Below, piece by piece: positions 1 through 7,974 of a stretch of 26,991 bases of DNA. The notes beneath the pieces are model-generated. The model ran no database searches and had not been told where the DNA came from. It was given only the letters and a program-made list of their open reading frames with translations. Source of the DNA: an uncultured Treponema sp. (GTDB lineage Bacteria > Spirochaetota > Spirochaetia > Treponematales > Treponemataceae). The DNA lies in assembly GCA_937901865.1 (NCBI GenBank), contig CALDID010000210.1, forward strand, positions 1 to 26,991, written 5' to 3'. Numbering within the stretch: position 1 is the stretch's first letter; each line of letters opens with the position of its first letter. A program made the translations under genes and the position numbers.

Positions 1-332
1 ATGCAAGGTGGAGTAGCAAAGTAAACGGAATCTCGGTTACTTTCAATGAAACAGAAAACATCGACACCATAGAGCTTGTCAAGACCGAAACTGACACGAG
101 CATATCGTACTCAGTACCGAGCGGATATAGTGCGCAAACTTGGTACGTCGATGGCGACTGGCTTATCAATGGAATCGAAAGTACAAAAGGCTTCTCGGTT
201 AGCAGCGATAATAATACGCTGACGATTACGCCGTCTTTACTTGTTCCTGGAACGTATGATGTATTTGTTGAAGTATACGCTACAGAAGGCATTGGCTATA
301 GTTCTATTTCGATGCAAGTGAAGAAAGAGTAG
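1..332 (+). CDS. C-terminal end of a surface/lipoprotein-like protein (5' truncated)
   Basis: An open frame enters from the left edge (first full codon at base 3) and ends at TAG 330-332, giving about 109 residues with no start inside the window. The reading contains WYVDGDWLINGIE followed by alternating Ser/Thr/Val-rich segments, which looks like an Ig-like beta-sandwich found in many treponemal surface lipoproteins. The next gene starts 20 bases downstream on the same strand with its own strong ribosome site, so the two are probably co-transcribed. It may be a paralogue of that lipoprotein, but the missing N-terminus prevents a check for a lipobox. Function is unknown. Confidence 0.75.
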   Translation, partial: ARWSSKVNGISVTFNETENIDTIELVKTETDTSISYSVPSGYSAQTWYVDGDWLINGIESTKGFSVSSDNNTLTITPSLLVPGTYDVFVEVYATEGIGYSSISMQVKKE

Positions 333-352
333 CTTTTAACAGGAGGTATGTT

Positions 353-2443
353 ATGAACAAGAAACTACGTTTTGTATTAACTTCTATTATAGGGCTGCTC
401 GTTCTGTCTGCGTGTTCAGGGCTGTTTGACTCCGTTGAAGAGCACGATACGAGCGAGATTGGCAAAGCATATATTTTTGTATCAGACTATGGCGCACGTT
501 TGATAGGGGCGCAGAAGCTAAGCGTAGACGATATGTCAAACATTAAGCTCATAGGCTCTTACCATAACTATACCACAGGCGAGAGAGAGAGCAAGGAGCT
601 TTTGAGTGCAGATTCATACGCAGAATTGACAAGCAAGACGATAGAGATAGAACCGAGAACTTGGACTTTTTCTCTGACAGCGACGATTAACGGCGTAACA
701 TTCAAAGACGATGTAAGTTGCTGGAATATAATGGTGAATGCAGGCGAAACGGTAAGTCTGTCGTTCACGAATATGGCAGTGGACTACTCAAGCATAGACG
801 GCTTTGGAACAGGTAGCTTTAGCCTTACGCTGAACATCGCAGATGGAAGCGCGACAAAAGCTATCGGCTATGTTAAGTCCTTCGATGAAGAAAGCACAGA
901 GCTTTCGATAGAGAATAGCTCTGTAGTGTTTGCAAAGAGAGACCTTTCTTCTGGAATTTACACTATAAGAGTCCTCTTTTATGGCGGAACAAATGCTGAC
1001 ATACTTCTTAATACATATATGGAAACAGTAAGAATTGAGAGTGGGCATATCAGTAAGGCGGAGCGCACAATCAGTCTAAATTCGATGTACAGCATAACAT
1101 ACGAAAACACAGACGGAGCGACTCTTACAGAAGGTTCTTATGCGTATTCATATTCGCGACATAGTGAAATCACGCTCCCTAAGCTCTCGAAGAGTGGCTA
1201 TGCGTTCGCGGGTTGGTATAAAACAAGCGACTATGCAGGAAACGCGATTGAAAGCATTGCGAAAGGCACAACGGGAGATATAACACTATACGCACTCTTT
1301 GTAAATGCAATTTATGTGAGTGCAAGTGGCTCGGAAAGCAACAACGGGTATACTGCTTCAACCCCAGTACCCTCGATTAACGTAGCATTGGAGAAAATCA
1401 ACTCGCTGAATAACGTAGGGTTGGCGATAATCAGCTCGCTGAATACTGCCGACGTGGATTACACAATCTATATTGACGGCGAAATCACGGGGGGGCAATC
1501 TATTACAATGGCATTTGCAGATTATGCAAAATCGTTGACAATAGAGGGACTCACTGGCAACGAAACAGATATTTTGAATGGTGGCTTTACAGCAGATAAC
1601 CCAGGAACAACTTTTTCTCTTTCTGCTGATATATCTGTTACAATCAAGAATCTTACGATCACTGGTGGCTATAATTATAGCGGTATTGTAATTGACTCTG
1701 GAAATGTAACTCTTTCAGAAGGTGTCAAAGTTACAGATAATAATGGATACGGTGCATATGTAACGAGTTCTCTTACAATAAATGGTGGAACAATTTGCAA
1801 TAATACAGATAGTGGAGTAATGGTACAAGGAAAATGCTATATGATAAGTGGCGAAATTAGCAACAATACGACTAATGGTTATGGAGGAGGAGTATATATA
1901 CAAAGAGGAACTTTTTCTATGTCAGGCGGTAGTATAACAGGTAATTCTGCTCAAGCTGGAGGTGGAGGAGTATTTATCGAAGCTCGACCAGATCCAGATA
2001 TAAGCACTTTTTATATGACAGGAGGTTCTATAAGAGGCAATTCCACATCTCTGTATGGAGGTGCTGTATATGTATACAATAATGGGGATAATGGTAACAT
2101 AAGCATTTTTGATATGAGTGGAGGTACTATAAGTGACAATGTTGCAGAAAGAGGAATGGGCGTATCTCTATGTGGAGAACCTTCTGAATTTAAAATGAGC
2201 GGTAATGCGTATATTGCAAGTGATAACGACGTGTGGCTTGCTATCAATTGCATAACCATTGCAGGCACTCTTACGGGCACGACTCCTGTTGCAACGATTA
2301 CTCCGAGTTCGTTTAATCCAGATTTGACTGTCCTCAAAGTAGCAAACGACGCTGAAACGACCATTGAGGCAGAATACAGCAAGTTTGCGTTATCGGACTC
2401 TAGTTATTCTATAGGTGCAGACGGCACATTGCAGCAAAATTAG
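353..2443 (+). CDS. Lipoprotein with InlB B-type repeat and right-handed beta-helix region
   Basis: 696 residues, ATG preceded by AGGAGG at 341-346. The N-terminus is a lipoprotein signal: basic MNKK, hydrophobic core, lipobox LSAC with Cys21 as the lipidated residue. Residues about 22-245 form a beta-rich domain I cannot name. Residues about 247-317 match the InlB B-repeat (Listeria-Bacteroides repeat) pattern, with GYAFAGWYKT and DITLYALF. After a linker (YVSASGSESNNG), residues about 395-630 are rungs such as MSGGSITGNSAQAGGGGVF and MTGGSIRGN, typical of a parallel beta-helix or polymorphic-membrane-protein fold. It is probably exported and anchored in the outer or inner membrane, perhaps for adhesion or glycan binding; the exact role is not known. 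The beta-helix part is visibly richer in A/T than the N-terminal half. Confidence 0.85.
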   Translation: MNKKLRFVLTSIIGLLVLSACSGLFDSVEEHDTSEIGKAYIFVSDYGARLIGAQKLSVDDMSNIKLIGSYHNYTTGERESKELLSADSYAELTSKTIEIEPRTWTFSLTATINGVTFKDDVSCWNIMVNAGETVSLSFTNMAVDYSSIDGFGTGSFSLTLNIADGSATKAIGYVKSFDEESTELSIENSSVVFAKRDLSSGIYTIRVLFYGGTNADILLNTYMETVRIESGHISKAERTISLNSMYSITYENTDGATLTEGSYAYSYSRHSEITLPKLSKSGYAFAGWYKTSDYAGNAIESIAKGTTGDITLYALFVNAIYVSASGSESNNGYTASTPVPSINVALEKINSLNNVGLAIISSLNTADVDYTIYIDGEITGGQSITMAFADYAKSLTIEGLTGNETDILNGGFTADNPGTTFSLSADISVTIKNLTITGGYNYSGIVIDSGNVTLSEGVKVTDNNGYGAYVTSSLTINGGTICNNTDSGVMVQGKCYMISGEISNNTTNGYGGGVYIQRGTFSMSGGSITGNSAQAGGGGVFIEARPDPDISTFYMTGGSIRGNSTSLYGGAVYVYNNGDNGNISIFDMSGGTISDNVAERGMGVSLCGEPSEFKMSGNAYIASDNDVWLAINCITIAGTLTGTTPVATITPSSFNPDLTVLKVANDAETTIEAEYSKFALSDSSYSIGADGTLQQN

Positions 2444-2727
2444 GCAGAAACTGAATTATCCGTGACCTGCTACAACGTATATCACAAAAATGTATTTCAA
2501 CAAAGAAATACATATACGACAGGCGAGCTGTTTGCGGACAGAGGTGCGCCATTAACCAAGAGCGGCACGGATATTTCTGTTTCAAGGACACACTCTCAAT
2601 AGCTACTTCGACTTTTGGCTAATGTTCTAAAAGGTTCACATAAAAAAGGGCTGCAATCAAGGCAACTCCCTCAATCAAGCCCCTCTCAAAGCCCTCTTCG
2701 CTCCCTCAATCTTTCATAACATAATAG
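2444..2727. other. Intergenic region without a recognisable gene; hairpins
   Basis: This stretch lies between the convergent lipoprotein gene and the minus-strand genes. A perfect 8-bp stem with a 6-base loop is at 2491-2498/2505-2512 (TGTATTTC, GAAATACA); it could end the lipoprotein transcript but lacks a following T-run. On the minus strand GGGCT (2678-2682) can pair with AGCCC (2649-2653) followed by six Ts (2643-2648), a weak terminator candidate with a long loop. CTCCCTCAATC occurs twice (2666-2676, 2701-2711). No convincing open frame was seen. Confidence 0.4.
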
Positions 2728-2803
2728 ACCTGTTCGATAATATAGTTTTGACAAGGGGCTTAAGCCCCTTGCTGCAGCAAAAGTTTTTAGTTTCCGAACA
2801 GGT
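2728..2803. repeat. 76-bp palindromic element with 9-bp inverted ends (MITE-like)
   Basis: The ends are perfect 9-bp inverted repeats, ACCTGTTCG (2728-2736) and CGAACAGGT (2795-2803). In the middle is a perfect 18-bp palindrome AAGGGGCTTAAGCCCCTT (2753-2770). The right end touches the stop codon of the MazF-like stub (TAA on the minus strand, 2804-2806). The structure resembles a non-autonomous mobile or dispersed intergenic repeat. Only one copy occurs in the window, so mobility is inference. Confidence 0.55.
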
Positions 2804-2854
2804 TTAATCAATTGATTTTGAAAAATCAAGCATATAAACATCACCACGCATCAT
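2804..2854 (-). pseudogene. MazF/PemK-like toxin N-terminal stub
   Basis: On the minus strand from ATG at 2854 the frame reads MMRGDVYMLDFSKSID and then TAA. The start M-x-RGDVY-x-x-DF is the hallmark N-terminus of MazF/PemK-family mRNA endoribonucleases (usually M-x-RGD-V/I-Y/W-x-V-D). The intact family is about 110 residues; here it stops after 16, and the palindromic element 2728-2803 begins directly behind the stop. It overlaps the end of the upstream antitoxin-like frame (TGA at 2841-2843) by 14 bases, the usual coupling of antitoxin and toxin genes. None of the later MazF core could be found beyond the element. I read it as a truncated toxin gene; the stub is too short to be certain. 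Confidence 0.5.
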
Positions 2855-3042
2855 TTTTCACACTCTCCCATACAGTTGCAAGGCTTGCTTCTCGCATTTT
2901 TTGCAAACTTTGAGGTTCCCTCAGCGATACATTTTCTTCAGTTTCATCTTCCTGCCGCATAACAACACTGCTATGAAGTTTCACAAGGCTTTGCAGCACC
3001 TCAAAAAAACGGTAAATCAACATTCTGCATTGTTACAGTCAT
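2841..3042 (-). pseudogene. Antitoxin-like small gene, frameshifted at an A7 tract
   Basis: A strong ribosome site AGGAGG (plus-strand complement 3048-3053) lies 5 bases before ATG at 3042. Translation gives MTVTMQNVDLPFF and then TGA (3001-3003), directly after a T7 run (A7 on the plus strand, 3003-3009). If the run had six Ts, the frame would continue as FEVLQSLVKLHSSVV and on to EASLATVWESVKNDAW, ending at 2841: 66 residues in total. The size, the DLPFF start and the overlap with a MazF-like start codon resemble small type II antitoxins. The frame is therefore either dead, phase-variable, or rescued by slippage at the homopolymer. The ATG at 3023 also opens the downstream frame but has no ribosome site. 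It lies 25 bases behind the HU-like gene stop, so it may share that transcript. Confidence 0.6.
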
Positions 3043-3066
3043 AAAATCCTCCTCTCCTTTCTCACT

Positions 3067-3819
3067 CTATGCCTTTTTTGCGGTGATTGCGTCGCTCAAG
3101 CCAATGGCATACACGCCAGCCGCGTTCGGTCGAGTCTTCACCACCACCGCATACGCCTTGCCGTCCTCCACTTCGTCAGGCACATACACCTCCAGCGTCT
3201 TCGGCATATTCTGCGACACCATCGGCGTTTTAAGCCAGCTGCTCTCGTCCGCGCTTGCCTCGCCGCTATCCAGTATCGGAGCAAAAAACACGCCGCTATT
3301 TTCTCCTTCGAGCTTGAGTTTCGCCCCCGTAATGCGCACGATTTTCCCTGCAATCATCGTCTTTGCTTCCACATCTTTCCACTTGCACTCAACCATACTA
3401 ATCGCAGGCGACGAATCCGAAAGCACAATCTTGTCAATTTCGACATTCTGCACGCTGTCAATCACTTCTTTTGAAGCCGAATATTTCACGGTCAAAGAGG
3501 CAATATCGCTCGCATTTTTCGGCACACCCTTCATCGACTTCGTCAGAGCTAAATACAGCGTGCCTAAATCAAACAAATTCACCGCGTTTCCCTGCGACAA
3601 ACTCGCAATAATCTCGGCTTTCAAATCCTTAATAAATCGCTTGCACGCATAGCGGTCGTACGTCGGCACTTTTTCGCAAATCGCGTTAATCAAATTGTCG
3701 ATGTTTACCGTGTTTCTGCTCACCCTTCCAATAAAGCTGTTTTCTCCTAACGGTGATTTTTGAACCGATACACTAACCTTGCTCGTTGCATTTTCAAATT
3801 CCTGTGCAACCTTTGCCAT
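3067..3819 (-). CDS. HU-like DNA-binding / DUF4469 domain protein
   Basis: 250 residues from ATG at 3819 (MAKVAQEFENATSK), chosen over the upstream ATG at 3837 because AAGGAGA sits just before 3819. Residues about 25-125 resemble the HU/IHF-like fold seen in 'HU-HIG' proteins (NLINAICEKVPTYDRYACKR, FDLGTLYLALTKSMKG, then TVKYSASKEV). The C-terminal half, about 135-245, with VRITGAKLKLEGENSGVFF and VYVPDEVEDGKAYAVVV, matches the DUF4469 beta-sandwich that often accompanies this fold. The family is common in Bacteroidetes and spirochaetes; its role is not settled, and DNA binding is inferred from the fold only. The antitoxin remnant follows 25 bases downstream; repeats lie upstream. Confidence 0.8.
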   Translation of the reverse strand: MAKVAQEFENATSKVSVSVQKSPLGENSFIGRVSRNTVNIDNLINAICEKVPTYDRYACKRFIKDLKAEIIASLSQGNAVNLFDLGTLYLALTKSMKGVPKNASDIASLTVKYSASKEVIDSVQNVEIDKIVLSDSSPAISMVECKWKDVEAKTMIAGKIVRITGAKLKLEGENSGVFFAPILDSGEASADESSWLKTPMVSQNMPKTLEVYVPDEVEDGKAYAVVVKTRPNAAGVYAIGLSDAITAKKA

Positions 3820-3876
3820 TGTTTTTCTCCTTAACACATTTTTTTCGGGCAGTGTTACAGAAAGTATGCTTCTTTA

Positions 3877-3977
3877 TGCCATTCTCGTGCTTAACCTTTG
3901 TCATTCTCGTGCTTGACACGGGAATCTATCCTCTTTCTTTATGTCATTCTAGTGCTTGACACGGGAATCTATCCTCT
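3877..3977. repeat. Tandem copies of an imperfect-palindrome repeat (TGTCATTCT...AATCTATCCTCT)
   Basis: Two near-identical 36-bp units lie at 3899-3934 and 3942-3977, differing at one base, with a 43-bp period. A partial unit starts at 3877 (ATTCTCGTGCTT at 3881). Each full unit contains an inverted repeat, ATTCTCGTG-CTTGA-CACGGGAAT or close to it. A related copy forms the hairpin at 8910-8932 behind the uracil-DNA glycosylase gene, so this is a dispersed family. Confidence 0.7.
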
Positions 3978-3989
3978 GTAGGCATTTTG

Positions 3990-4007
3990 AAAAAGAGGCT
4001 GTGCCTC
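3990..4007 (-). terminator. Possible terminator of the outer-membrane protein pair
   Basis: On the minus strand GAGGC-ACA-GCCTC (4007-3995) is followed by TTTTT (3994-3990). The stem is only 5 bp but GC-rich, with a three-base loop, and lies about 110 bases behind the stop at 4118. A second imperfect stem, ATTATCGGG-TCGAG-CCCAATAAT, is at 4011-4033. Confidence 0.4.
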
Positions 4008-4117
4008 AGATTATCGGGTCGAGCCCAATAATGACAGCATACCTTTTATAACACCTCCAACATTTCTTTTGCCACCATACCTTTCGTAACATCACCCAAA
4101 AAGCGGTTGCTTTTCTT

Positions 4118-6139
4118 TTAGTATATGAACTTTACAGAAAGAGTAAAGTAATGATTGACACAATCGTGCAATTTTTTTAGCCACTCTTCGTACTGACCAT
4201 TAACTACATTATAGATTTCGTCTTGCTTGCCGTCGCTAATAGCCGCCTCATACGCGTCTTCAAACTCGTCATACTCTGTGTCGTTGTACCAATACGAGCC
4301 GTCTTTATATGAGAAAATAGAATCAGAAGAAGCTTCAAAGAGCTGATTGCTCACTCCTGCATTATGCACATATTCAAGGGTGTAGCCTGCATTAAAGATG
4401 ACGCGGTGCTTTTGGTGAGAAAGCGGCAATGTATAAGAAGCAGAAATACCTGTTTGCATAGTGGTTTGCACATGCTTTTGGTCTAAGAACATAGAGCTGT
4501 TCCACGCACTCGGCAAATACCCTCTCTCGCCCCAGCCTGCGCTTGAGTTCGCTTTTGCATGGTTATTGATGCCGCCTGTGGTGTCGTAATAGCCGATATT
4601 CTGCATAGTGTAATACGCCGCCTCTTCCAACTCATATTCATAATCCCACCCGTCTTGCACCAACGTTTCATTGACATTTCCATGCATAATAAAGTTCGTA
4701 AGGAAATTGATGTTCAATCGAGGCACAGGCTCAAAGTTAAACGCAAACTTAAAGCTAAACGAGTTCGGTGGCACAGAAGAGCCAATGCTCAGACCGTTAT
4801 TCGTGTAGTTTTGATAATTCACGGTAGCTGATTCTATGCTTTCTTCGTCGTCGGAAAGCTCCCAGTGCGTATATGTATACGGCGCAACAAAGAGAGCCTG
4901 CATACTCATCAGCTTCATCAGCGAATTGCTCGGCGCGTAAATCACTCCTCCCTGCGCAGCCATACGGATTTTCGTATTAAACTTAAGTTTCATCAAGTCG
5001 TTCGCACTCAAGTCATCAATAAAAAAGTCGCCTACGAGCTTTACGCCCTTTCTTGCTCTCGATTCAAAGAAAACACCCATCCACACATTATCGTTTGTGC
5101 CGTTTAATCCTTGCGTCGCCATAAACAGCGAAGGAAAGACATAGCCAGGTTCTAAGCGAGAGCCAAACACTGCCGCTTCATAAAAGCCGACATAAAAGTT
5201 ATCAACCAACTCGTATTTAAGCGACTGCAATGCGAGCAGTTTCCCCGAATACAAATCTTCTCCGATGTTATCTGTCGCGCCAACGCTTTCTACTAAATGA
5301 GCATAGCTAATCTTTTCATAATCGATATTGTAAATCATATTTGCGGCGTGATAGCTTGACGAGTTCAAAGCAATCTCATCGCCGTAAAAATACCCAAAGC
5401 CAGCTCGTGAAAGCCCGCCCATGACATACAGTTTATCATTGCCAAATGCGCCGCCTAAGTTCGCATCAAGGAACATATCAAGCGGTCCTACCGAAGAAGC
5501 GTCGGTTAAAGAGTCATACGCGGAAAATGTTCCATAAGGAAGCATAGAGCTATCTGAATATACAGAAGTTGCAAAAAGACCGATGTCTAAGCCGACAGAA
5601 AGATAATCTCTCAAAAAGATTTTATCACCCTGTATCGCAGGCGCAATGTAGTATTGTTTTTTAGCCTCGGTGTCTTTGTGTATCTCGCCGCTTTCGACAT
5701 ACGCAATTTCGCTTACTCCGTCTTCAGACGAGCTTTCTTCTTCAATCAATTCGGGCGTTTCTGTATTCAAGATTTTTGCCTTACCGCCAATATCAAGAAG
5801 CACATGAAGCGTTTGCTCTCCGAAATATTGCTGAAAATACTCTTCTGCAAGCACTAAATCATATTCTTCCGTGCGCACATTTTCCATAACCTCCAGCAAA
5901 ATCCGCTTTATCGTCGCCATAGGATACGGACGTATTTGCGGCAGGGAAGACGTAAGCCCCTTTAAATCCCAGCGCAGAGCGTCTGTGTAAAACGAAGCGG
6001 CAGGGTCGATAGACACTTGAGCAGAGGCGGCAATAGGATTTTTAAGCGCAAAAACCGACAAGAGAGCTAGTGCTACAAATACCTTTGACACGAAGCGAAT
6101 GTGAGTAAAACGAGAAAAAAAAGTAAGACACAAATACAT
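4118..6139 (-). CDS. Putative outer-membrane beta-barrel protein (second of a tandem pair)
   Basis: 673 residues, ATG at 6139, 4 bases behind the stop of the upstream gene (6144); AGGA lies upstream of the start, inside that gene's end. The N-terminus has a long hydrophobic signal (VSKVFVALALLSVFAL) ending near AASAQ. Residues about 50-110 are a helical region (ASFYTDALRWDLKG, then AEEYFQQYFGEQ) like the plug-like N-terminus of its neighbour. The rest is rich in Tyr/Asn/Gly strands with alternating polarity and ends in VKFIY, an aromatic C-terminus usual for outer-membrane barrels. An acidic stretch near residues 125-160 (EEESSSEDGVSE) may be a loop. Proteins of this build in treponemes are sometimes called Wzi-like, but I see no firm family motif. 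Substrate and role are unknown. Confidence 0.7.
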   Translation of the reverse strand: MYLCLTFFSRFTHIRFVSKVFVALALLSVFALKNPIAASAQVSIDPAASFYTDALRWDLKGLTSSLPQIRPYPMATIKRILLEVMENVRTEEYDLVLAEEYFQQYFGEQTLHVLLDIGGKAKILNTETPELIEEESSSEDGVSEIAYVESGEIHKDTEAKKQYYIAPAIQGDKIFLRDYLSVGLDIGLFATSVYSDSSMLPYGTFSAYDSLTDASSVGPLDMFLDANLGGAFGNDKLYVMGGLSRAGFGYFYGDEIALNSSSYHAANMIYNIDYEKISYAHLVESVGATDNIGEDLYSGKLLALQSLKYELVDNFYVGFYEAAVFGSRLEPGYVFPSLFMATQGLNGTNDNVWMGVFFESRARKGVKLVGDFFIDDLSANDLMKLKFNTKIRMAAQGGVIYAPSNSLMKLMSMQALFVAPYTYTHWELSDDEESIESATVNYQNYTNNGLSIGSSVPPNSFSFKFAFNFEPVPRLNINFLTNFIMHGNVNETLVQDGWDYEYELEEAAYYTMQNIGYYDTTGGINNHAKANSSAGWGERGYLPSAWNSSMFLDQKHVQTTMQTGISASYTLPLSHQKHRVIFNAGYTLEYVHNAGVSNQLFEASSDSIFSYKDGSYWYNDTEYDEFEDAYEAAISDGKQDEIYNVVNGQYEEWLKKLHDCVNHYFTLSVKFIY

Positions 6140-6143
6140 AAAA

Positions 6144-7841
6144 TTATTTTCCTGTAATGAGTGATGTTATATCAAACTTCATTGAAAAAGCCACTTCAAA
6201 GCCGCTTGCATTTTCGCCAGAGTGATGCTCGTTATTTTTTATCGTTACAAACGACGGCTGAAGCGCAAAAGACAAATACGGAGTTGCTTGCAATGAGCCA
6301 AAGAGAGAAATGCGGTTCGTGTACTTTGCCACTCCGCTCGGCGTCGCCTCGTCAGCTTCGCTCCACGTCGTCGGGAAGCACCACGCACCTTTTTCTCTAA
6401 AGCACTTCTGCGACAAATCTGCTTTTTCGCCCTGCACCATAAACAAATACGTCAATCCGACACTCCATTTACCAGCTTCTTCATAATCGACGCTCAGCTG
6501 TGCGCTTATCGTGTCAGGACCAAACGGAGAGCCTACCCATTCATAGAAAACATAATGCGTATCGCCCATATTCTCGCGATAATAGCGCACTAAGCTCCAC
6601 TCCGCCGCTTCTCTGATATATAAATACGGCTGTGTATAGCAACCGTCCAGCGTAAAATGCAAATAGCCTTCGCCGAAAGGAATATACGATTCCACACCGA
6701 GCTGACCGCCCAAGCCGTTTGGCGTTACATCATCTCCGTAGTTGTCAAGCTCGTAGGGTGTTTGATACTGGCTCATCGCAAAAAGACCATACACACGCCA
6801 ATAGCGCGCAGGAACATAGTTAAATTTCAAGCCGAAATAATCACAGGTATACGCTTCATTCTCTCCATAATCTCGCCACGCCGCATATCCGTGCTGCACT
6901 GTAAACGGATTTAAATAGCGAAGCTCTAACGGCGCATACACCGACAAGCCCTCTAAAGCCGTAAACGTGATTTTTTGAAACAAGCGCGCTTCTATTTGGT
7001 GCAAATACAAATAATAGCCGCTTGAAGTATCATATTCTGCAAAAGAGTCTTGCGCATTGGAGTGTATTTCGTCGTAATTGCCGAGCTGAATAATGCTTGC
7101 ACTGTATTTTAGATTGGGCGAATACAAAGAGAGTTTTCCTACGGTTGCTCCTGTAACATTTTCGCTGTAGATAAGTGATTTTGTGCCTGTTCGTCCGACC
7201 GATTGCTGAGGGCTGCCCAAAAAGAACGCTACTCCGCAATCGTCATTGAAGCGGTAGCCTGTAGAAATATACGCTGTGTCTGGAAAATTCACATCGAATT
7301 GGCTTGCTTCAAGCGGGATATTTGTATAGGTATCGTTCTCTCTCATCGTATTTTTGTTTTGCGACAAATACGCGTCCATATACATACACACAAAGTCGCC
7401 CATCGAAAGCATTACAGGCACATCTATCACAGGACTTCGCTCGTAGCGGTCAAACACCCACTCGATTTCATCATTCGTTTTGTAATATCCCTCAAGATTC
7501 ACCGACGGATACGCTTTGAGAAGCATCAAAGAGCTCTCTAACCCCAAGCCATCTTCTCCAAAGTAGTCAAAAATCCGCGTCCATTGCTTTTTCCCTGCAT
7601 TGCTCAAAGAATCATAATCGATTTCATTGAGATATGATTTCATCTCGGCGATAGAAATAGGCGTGCTATCAGAAAAATTGACAATACCTGCCTCCATTGC
7701 AATCGCAGTCGCCGCATCATACACCCACGAGCCAGACGGACTGAGTTCCTGTGCCGAGCGCGCAAAGAGAGCAGACGGAAAAGAAATAAGGGAAATAAAA
7801 CACAGAGAAAAAATTTTTTTTCTAAGATTTCGATTCATCAT
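6144..7841 (-). CDS. Putative outer-membrane beta-barrel protein (first of a tandem pair), Wzi-like N-terminus
   Basis: 565 residues, ATG at 7841 (a second ATG follows at 7838); AAAGGGG lies about 7 bases upstream. The signal peptide is MMNRNLRKK plus a hydrophobic core, with likely cleavage near ALFARSA. Residues about 35-95 (GSWVYDAATAIAMEAGIVNF, then YLNEIDYDSLSNAGKKQW) resemble the N-terminal part of capsule-assembly Wzi-like proteins in spirochaetes. The remainder consists of amphipathic strands (LRYLNPFTVQHGY, WRVYGLFAMSQYQ), and the end FSMKFDITSLITGK fits a barrel. It is the promoter-proximal gene of the pair (promoter 7871-7899). A surface-barrel role is inferred; the ligand is unknown. 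Confidence 0.72.
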   Translation of the reverse strand: MMNRNLRKKIFSLCFISLISFPSALFARSAQELSPSGSWVYDAATAIAMEAGIVNFSDSTPISIAEMKSYLNEIDYDSLSNAGKKQWTRIFDYFGEDGLGLESSLMLLKAYPSVNLEGYYKTNDEIEWVFDRYERSPVIDVPVMLSMGDFVCMYMDAYLSQNKNTMRENDTYTNIPLEASQFDVNFPDTAYISTGYRFNDDCGVAFFLGSPQQSVGRTGTKSLIYSENVTGATVGKLSLYSPNLKYSASIIQLGNYDEIHSNAQDSFAEYDTSSGYYLYLHQIEARLFQKITFTALEGLSVYAPLELRYLNPFTVQHGYAAWRDYGENEAYTCDYFGLKFNYVPARYWRVYGLFAMSQYQTPYELDNYGDDVTPNGLGGQLGVESYIPFGEGYLHFTLDGCYTQPYLYIREAAEWSLVRYYRENMGDTHYVFYEWVGSPFGPDTISAQLSVDYEEAGKWSVGLTYLFMVQGEKADLSQKCFREKGAWCFPTTWSEADEATPSGVAKYTNRISLFGSLQATPYLSFALQPSFVTIKNNEHHSGENASGFEVAFSMKFDITSLITGK

Positions 7842-7870
7842 AAAAGCAACCCCTTTAGGTAAGTGCGTAA

Positions 7871-7899
7871 ATCTTACAATATTATCTAAAAATCGGCAA
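7871..7899 (-). promoter_or_regulatory. Promoter for the outer-membrane protein pair
   Basis: Minus-strand TTGCCG (7894-7899), 17-base spacer, TAAGAT (7871-7876). Transcription would start near 7864, leaving a leader of about 20 bases that contains the ribosome site of the gene starting at 7841. Confidence 0.5.
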
Positions 7900-7935
7900 G
7901 CATAGAAAAATCAGGGTGTCCATTGCAATTCTAGC

Positions 7936-7964
7936 TTGAAAAAGAGCGCATATCTTGCTATTCT
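7936..7964 (+). promoter_or_regulatory. Promoter for the uracil-DNA glycosylase gene (probably leaderless)
   Basis: TTGAAA (7936-7941), exactly 17 bases, TATTCT (7959-7964). The ATG at 7975 is only 10 bases behind the -10 box, so the mRNA leader would be about 2-5 bases. There is no Shine-Dalgarno sequence before that ATG. Confidence 0.6.
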
Positions 7965-7974
7965 AAACATACTC

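Noticed and set aside
3083..3652. 189-codon open frame on the plus strand
   Set aside because: It is opposite the HU-like/DUF4469 gene and has no ribosome site.
3877..3977. CRISPR-like array
   Set aside because: Only two and a half units with no unique spacers of constant length; it is a palindromic intergenic repeat.
7936..7974. TTG start for the glycosylase
   Set aside because: These bases form the -35 and -10 boxes of a good promoter; ATG at 7975 follows.
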